Shown: piece by piece, positions 58,516 to 64,000 of the stretch
Numbering within the stretch: position 1 is the first letter of the stretch
Layout of the letters: each line of letters begins with the position of its first letter
Source: Rhizophagus clarus
Taxonomy: Eukaryota > Glomeromycota > Glomeromycetes > Glomerales > Glomeraceae
Length of the DNA: 64,000 nucleotides
NCBI GenBank assembly: GCA_015698045.1
Contig: BLAL01000004.1
Coordinates: 1,302,001 to 1,366,000 of the forward strand
Direction of reading: 5' to 3'
Made by a program: the position numbers and the translations under genes
Notes under the pieces: generated by a model
Seen by the model: the letters and a program-made list of their open reading frames with translations, nothing else
Databases searched by the model: none
What the model was told of the DNA's origin: nothing

Positions 58516-59463
58516 AACGGTTAGCCACTCTAAAAATAAAATCGAAGACTTTTTAATAAAAATATCTATTTGAAAGATCAATGATTGGACGTCACGATTG
58601 ATTATCACACTGTTATAATACACATTGGTCCGTAAGCGAACATGAGACTGTCCTCTCCAATGTCTTTCCATAAAGTCAAATCATACACGTAAAAATTCAG
58701 TGATACGACCAGCAGACGGATAGATCCGTAAATGTATTATCCGAATTATATGTATTTTAATATTGTCAAATAATTGATTATTGTGGGAGTAAAATTCTAA
58801 ATAAAAAGTACGGCATCTTTTACCATGTTTATTTTTTTATTTTGATCATATAATTTAACTAAATAATGATTATTTTTATCACATAATTATTTTATTGATT
58901 ACAGGATTCTGCAACTAGGGATAATTGATTTTTTTTTTGATCCAGTCGTAAGAAGTGTTAAATATGGAAGTCAAGTAAAATATGATATATGATAAAAAAT
59001 AATATGTTAAGTCACATATAATATCCTCATTATTAATCTCTATGGATGATATTATAAGTTAGGGTTTACTTAATAAAATTAATTATTCATACGGGCTGAT
59101 TAGACACATTATCCAAATAATATGCCGTATGGGTGGATTTTGCGCACTTTAATAAGTAATGATCATATGATATAATCATGTATATACATGTAATTTGATG
59201 TAACAAATAAATAAGTGATCGGTAAATTGGAATATGAAAAAAAAAAATTCTTTTTATTTCGTCTACAAGCTGGGAATTGGTTGGGAATTGGTTTTTCGGT
59301 TAGTAAAGTGAGAATCTTTTTTATGGTAAATCATGCTTTAAAAGAAACTTAAAGCTTTTTTAAAGTTATTTAAATGCTTAATTTATAATATTTTAATATT
59401 TTTACAAACGGTTTATTTTTTTTTTTCATTTTGATTTTGTAAAAAATATGGTTATTTTATCTA
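58516..59463. other. Intergenic, no recognised feature
   Basis: A+T-rich, no coding frame of interest. TGGGAATTGG is duplicated at 59,271 and 59,282. Confidence 0.4.
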
Positions 59464-60038
59464 CAGAGGGTCGCCAAAAGTCTCCGAACGGTATTTATTT
59501 AAGCCGATTTTGCCACTAACGTTACGCTATATGTTAGTAATACAATCGCATGACGTTCTTGACCCTGTTTACAAGAATCAAACATAAAAAATGCGCGTTA
59601 AGTTTAGTTTTAATTTAAAATAAACTTTATTCTCTAAGACAACGAAATACTGTATATCCAAAGAATTAACAAAAGAGCAACGTGGGGCCATAATTTATTG
59701 CTGTCAACGTGATGACAACAATCGGACTATTGCCGCGCATTGAGAATCTGTGGGCCATAGTCAAGATGAACATTTGCGAAAGGAAAAAACATCCAATATT
59801 GCTGAACTTGATCGATGTGTTAAAACGAAAACCCCAAACATACTATCGAAAATTTAGTTGATATGTCGCGGTGAATTCGAGCTGTAAATGGAGGTCCAAT
59901 CAAGTACTAGTAACTTAGTAAGAAATGTACTATATCGGACTCTTTAATAAAAAATTAATTTTTTAATACTTGAACCTTAAAAAAATTTAAGTTTTATATT
60001 GAGCCAAAAATCGTTCGGAAGCTTTTGGCGACCCTCTG
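59464..60038 (+). mobile_element. Internally deleted Tc1/mariner element, 575 bp
   Basis: Starts CAGAGGGTCGCCAAAAG and ends with the complement of CAGAGGGTCGCCAAAAG; the match continues as TCTCCGAACG against CTTCCGAACG. Flanked by TA at 59,462-59,463 and 60,039-60,040. It carries joined remains of the two ends of a Tc1/mariner transposase, so it is a non-autonomous deletion derivative. Confidence 0.95.
59663..59910 (+). pseudogene. Remains of Tc1/mariner transposase: N-terminus joined to C-terminus
   Basis: 59,663-59,737 reads ELTKEQRGAIIYCCQRDDN followed by NRTIAAH, the start of the N-terminal helix-turn-helix. It then changes phase to IENLWAIVK at 59,738, the motif that holds the last part of the DDE/D core, then NICERKKHP, and after further indels TIENLVDMSR and RAVNGGPIKY with a stop at 59,908-59,910. 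The two catalytic aspartates and everything between are deleted. The deletion junction is near 59,738. Confidence 0.9.
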
Positions 60039-60040
60039 TA

Positions 60041-63000
60041 ATCTACTATCTTATTTAATAGACATAATTTACCGGATTTTTTGTTATATTTTATATTTTA
60101 ACCAAGCAATAATAAAATTTTGATAAATACCATTAAAATACTCAAAGTTTTTTTATTTTGTTGCAAAATTTGTGTAACATAAATTAATAAAGTTTGTCGT
60201 AATAAATCACGTGATGCGTCGAATCCGCCCATACGTCTTATTATTAGTGCTTAGCTACAGCGTCTCTAGTAAAATTTGTAGTCAAACATAAGTCAAAAGA
60301 AAGAAATTATATATTTGATACTTTTTTAGAAAATAAAAATTTCAAATGGTGAAAATTTATTTCTAAGAAAAGAGTGATAAAAATAAAAACAAATAATAAA
60401 GTATTAGGATAATTAAATCTATTTACGTATACCATGAAAGATTTTTAAGATAATTAATTATTCTTTTACTATGACATTAAATTTGAACATTTTGTACATT
60501 AATTAATAACTTCAAGTTGTTTGTAGTTAGTTTATTAGTCCGAAGTATAATAACAAAGGACAATATATTTCTACGTTAAGGATGTACAAAATGTCCTAAT
60601 TTTTAGCTGGAATTACATTTATGCGAGATATCGATTTTGAATAGTTTGCTATATACGAAACCTTTCTATTAAACATATATCCTATCCGGCCAAATAATCA
60701 TAACCAATTACATACTAGTAACTATAATTGAGTATTAAATTAATCAGCTTATATGTAAGGTAAATTTATTTAGATCAATATTTGTGAAAATCAAAATTAA
60801 GTTTTGGCTGTTAAGGATTATTGAGATATGAAATTAATATTAAGGATGTGGAAATTTTTATGATAGATGCTAATACTACCATAAAACGATGTTGTTTGGC
60901 AAATTCTTTTAATTTATTTACTGTAATAATTCTTAATTATTATAAAATCTATAAAAAGAATTAAACACATGATAATTGAATCTGAACAATATTTTTATTT
61001 TTTTTTAAAAAAAAAATTTGTTTATAATAACTTCTTATTATATACTGTATAAGATTATCGCGAATTTTTTTTTTTTATTTCTATATTTAATAGTCCGTTA
61101 ATTTATAACTCAAAAAGTCTCACGTAAGAAATGTGATTGAGATTAAGGTTAATCTCAAGCTAATCATGATTGAAATTTTTCATATGTAATTTCAATCTTG
61201 TTCACTGAGTAAGATTAGGAATGAAAAATTAATTATCATGAATTTTTTAATGTAATATCTTAATTTCAATTGAATTTATAATGGATAACTAAATTCTGGT
61301 CAATTTAATCATATGGGCTGATTAGCGGAATTAATGAAATTAGAATATTTTGTAAGTTATTACAATTCTGAAATAAAATTACATTTCACAAATCAAATCA
61401 CGTTGTGTTACAAGGTCATGTGATATGATTTACTTTTTATTAAGTTGTAATGAAATATTTTTTTCTTTTCCAAACTCTGTTAGTTTCTCTATTATTTCAC
61501 CGTCAGTTCCTCATCAGTTCCTAATCAGTTTTTAAGTTAGGTAAGCTGAAAAATTTTGAAAGCATATATAATAGTTTTTCTACCTTAAATACAAGCTGTA
61601 GCTCTTTAAAAGTTTTTTTACATCTGTGAGAAAAAAGTACATTATTCGATAGAAATATTCAAAAAATCATAATTAATAGCTTTAAATGTAATTTATTAAG
61701 TTACGGCAGACTGAATTTCGAATTAATTAAGATTTATTCAGTAATTATTTTAAATAATTCATTAATTTTTTTTAATTTTTTTTTCGTTAAATATATATAT
61801 ATATATTTTTTTAATAAACTAACTCTATAGTATATTTCCTTTATTTTTTAAGACGGATTTATTTGTTTTAATTGAAGAAATAAATTCTGTAATAGAAATT
61901 TGAAAGGGTTATTTTTTTAATATAATATTGATTCTTCATTTGAATTAAATGATAGTAATTTTATTGATATTAAAATAAATTAATAATTAATAAAAATTAA
62001 AAATAAAGTTTCACAACAAGTGATGCAAAACTTACTGGTATAATATTTGATGATTTTTATTTGGGAGCAGGTTTGATTTTAACCGGGACTGCGCCACTCA
62101 GTTGATTGAACATCAGTTGACCCTAGCCCCGGCCCATAAATTCAATCATGATTAATTTTGTGAAATCCATGCCCATTATATAATTTTTTACTAAAATAAA
62201 ATGATATAATGAATCAATGATAATTTTTACAAAAAATACATTCATAAATATTAATCCAATTTGAAAAATTAAATCATACTTTTATAGCCCTTGATTTAAT
62301 CTATTAAGATATGATAAGTAGTTAAACCCAATTTTTAAATGGCCATAAAATTCGAAAAAAGAAATATTATTTCAAGACTTGATGTGACTAAGGTGTTCGA
62401 GTTGTGCTATAATACTGAATATTATCAAATATCAAATATGTAAGAAAATATACAAAATTAGTTCTAATAGTTCAGTCCATGTAATTCACGGAATCAGATG
62501 GCAAAAAAATTATTATTTGGTAATAAAGAAGAAAGAAATATTATGGGGAGAAATTCTAGTCAACATTTTTATAATCATTGTGATTTACGGTGGCAGTATT
62601 ATTCAGTTATTGTACGTACCGTAAAGTATAACTCCTGTACTGTGTGATCGTGCCGACGTGCCGTTACATAATACTATAAGCAAGTCCATAATGATTACTA
62701 TTAGAAAGCTGTCATCAAAAAAAAATTAACATTGAAAAAACTAAAATTATCGTTAAAACATTGTAAATAAATAAAAATGTTATCAAATAAAAATTATTGT
62801 TATTAGAAAAATCTCAATACAGAAAGATTAATTACAAGCAATATATAAAGAATCTAATAATTATGTGATAACTGATAAGATAGCATTGTTCTCCTGCTAA
62901 TAATAATAAGAAAAATTAACAGTTTCTTAAATCTGAGTGAAGAAAAAAAAAAAATTAAATATAAATATAAAGTAATTTTCAATAAAAATTTTCCTTTTAA

Positions 63001-63784
63001 AAAATTATATTGTCCGCTCAAAGACCTGCTTTCTTATGTAAAAATAACATTAGACTGTGCACAAAATATTTTTACATCGATTATAGTTAATACAAGCGAT
63101 AATTTTTTCATCAAAAAATAAATACTGATCAATTCTATAACTTGACAACGTGTGTCAAAATGTTTAATTTATATATCACCTTTTCTGACGCGTAATAATA
63201 ATCTCTGTGAAAATAAATGATAATTATTTTAATAAAAGTTTTATTTAAACCTAAGGTAAATTAACATATTTAGTACAAATGTATAATTCTATTTACAATA
63301 TGTTCTGAATTGTACTGTGCCCAATAGAATCATGCGAATCATGCGGATTTTCATAGACCGATATTTTTATAATATTTTCAACTGCGCGTAGGGTCTGATG
63401 ATCCAAGAATTGGACAACGCTATACGAAAGTCTACCTATCTAATTTCTAACGTATTGAATCATGTGACTTTACGTTATTATGATGTGCGTACTAGTCTAT
63501 AGCAGGACCCCAAGTAATATATAATATATATAGGTAACAAGTAATTTCAAAATTTTATATCAGCCACGTAAGGTTTTTGTAAGCAAACTTAACGTGTGAC
63601 TTCACAAATTACTAAAATTTTTTTTTACTTAGAATATCTGATATGCTGATCATTTTGACTTCGTTTCAAAATAATCAACTTTAATGCACTATCGTCAATC
63701 AAAACTATTTAACTTTTGGTAAATGCGTAATTCATTTGTATTAATGTGAAGAACGTCATACTGCGCTATTATATAATTAGAAAG
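60041..63784. other. Long intergenic stretch
   Basis: No gene or transposon recognised. 62,060-62,135 is an unusual C/G-rich patch (GGGACTGCGCCACTCAGTTG, CTAGCCCCGGCCC) that may be a fragment of a dispersed repeat. The rest is ordinary A+T-rich DNA. Confidence 0.45.
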
Positions 63785-64000
63785 TGTCACAGCTATAGCA
63801 ACCGCCTACATACCGGCGGTCGAGTTACTTAAACTAAGAGCTAGTCAACGCCGCTTAACGACACCTAACTAAACTAACTAAACTTATCGCCATATCCACT
63901 ACGCCAAAGTACCACCTACAACAAATAAAAGTTAATAACCTAAACCTAATACACAAATTTCTTTTAACAAGTCCGCTAAATTATTAAATATACCAATTAG
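63785..64000. other. A/C-skewed segment reaching the window edge
   Basis: The plus strand changes abruptly to A, C and T with few G. The best frame opens TAIATAYIPAVELLKLRASQ then RRLTTPN before stops appear. The composition is unlike neighbouring noise and could be the edge of a repeat or retroelement continuing to the right. No family is recognised. Confidence 0.35.

Noticed and set aside
62041..62140. G+C-rich patch considered as a tRNA or SINE head
   Set aside because: No tRNA cloverleaf or box A/box B arrangement could be fitted.

Overview
The window looks like nuclear DNA of an arbuscular mycorrhizal fungus of the Rhizophagus type (Glomeromycotina). The evidence is strong A+T richness, short GT-AG introns of about 60-110 bp, and members of several families expanded in these fungi: TKL-like kinases with a cysteine-rich head, F-box/LRR proteins and a large multi-pass membrane glycoprotein. 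Many decayed DNA transposons and MITEs lie between them. The organism call rests on recognised family style, not on a database match.

Layout. 0-5 kb: the 5' end of a kinase gene on the minus strand, then a 2.34-kb pogo/Tigger-type element with a dead transposase, inserted at a TA inside a gene for a small secreted aegerolysin-like protein, whose two halves flank it. 7-8 kb: a three-exon gene of unknown function. 10.4-11.8 kb: an intronless TKL-like gene that looks like a pseudokinase. 12.3-14.2 kb: a two-exon F-box-like gene. 17.5-18.8 kb: a secreted pepsin-type aspartic protease. 22.7-24.5 kb: a decayed kinase. 25-30 kb: eroded coding debris.

30.4-47.3 kb: extremely A+T-rich DNA (sample lines 0-7% G+C), interrupted by a 2.4-kb terminal-inverted-repeat element filled with a nested purine-rich array, two copies of a 155-bp MITE, a pogo-like MITE, a retroposed mRNA-like fragment with a 17-bp target duplication, and an island of normal composition carrying a three-exon F-box/LRR gene (39.2-41.3 kb).

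47.3-64 kb: two hAT-type MITEs with 8-bp target duplications, a hAT BED-finger fragment, a five-exon gene for a 906-residue membrane protein placed between two diverged inverted repeats, another hAT-like MITE, a pair of practically identical ~180-bp units with intron-like ends, and an internally deleted Tc1/mariner element. The last ~4 kb hold no recognised gene.

The intact genes do not form a pathway or cluster; each has its own promoter. The secreted protease, the broken secreted protein and the membrane glycoprotein act at or outside the cell surface. The kinases and F-box proteins suit signalling and protein turnover. Coordinates of spliced genes were derived by hand from splice motifs and reading-frame continuity.
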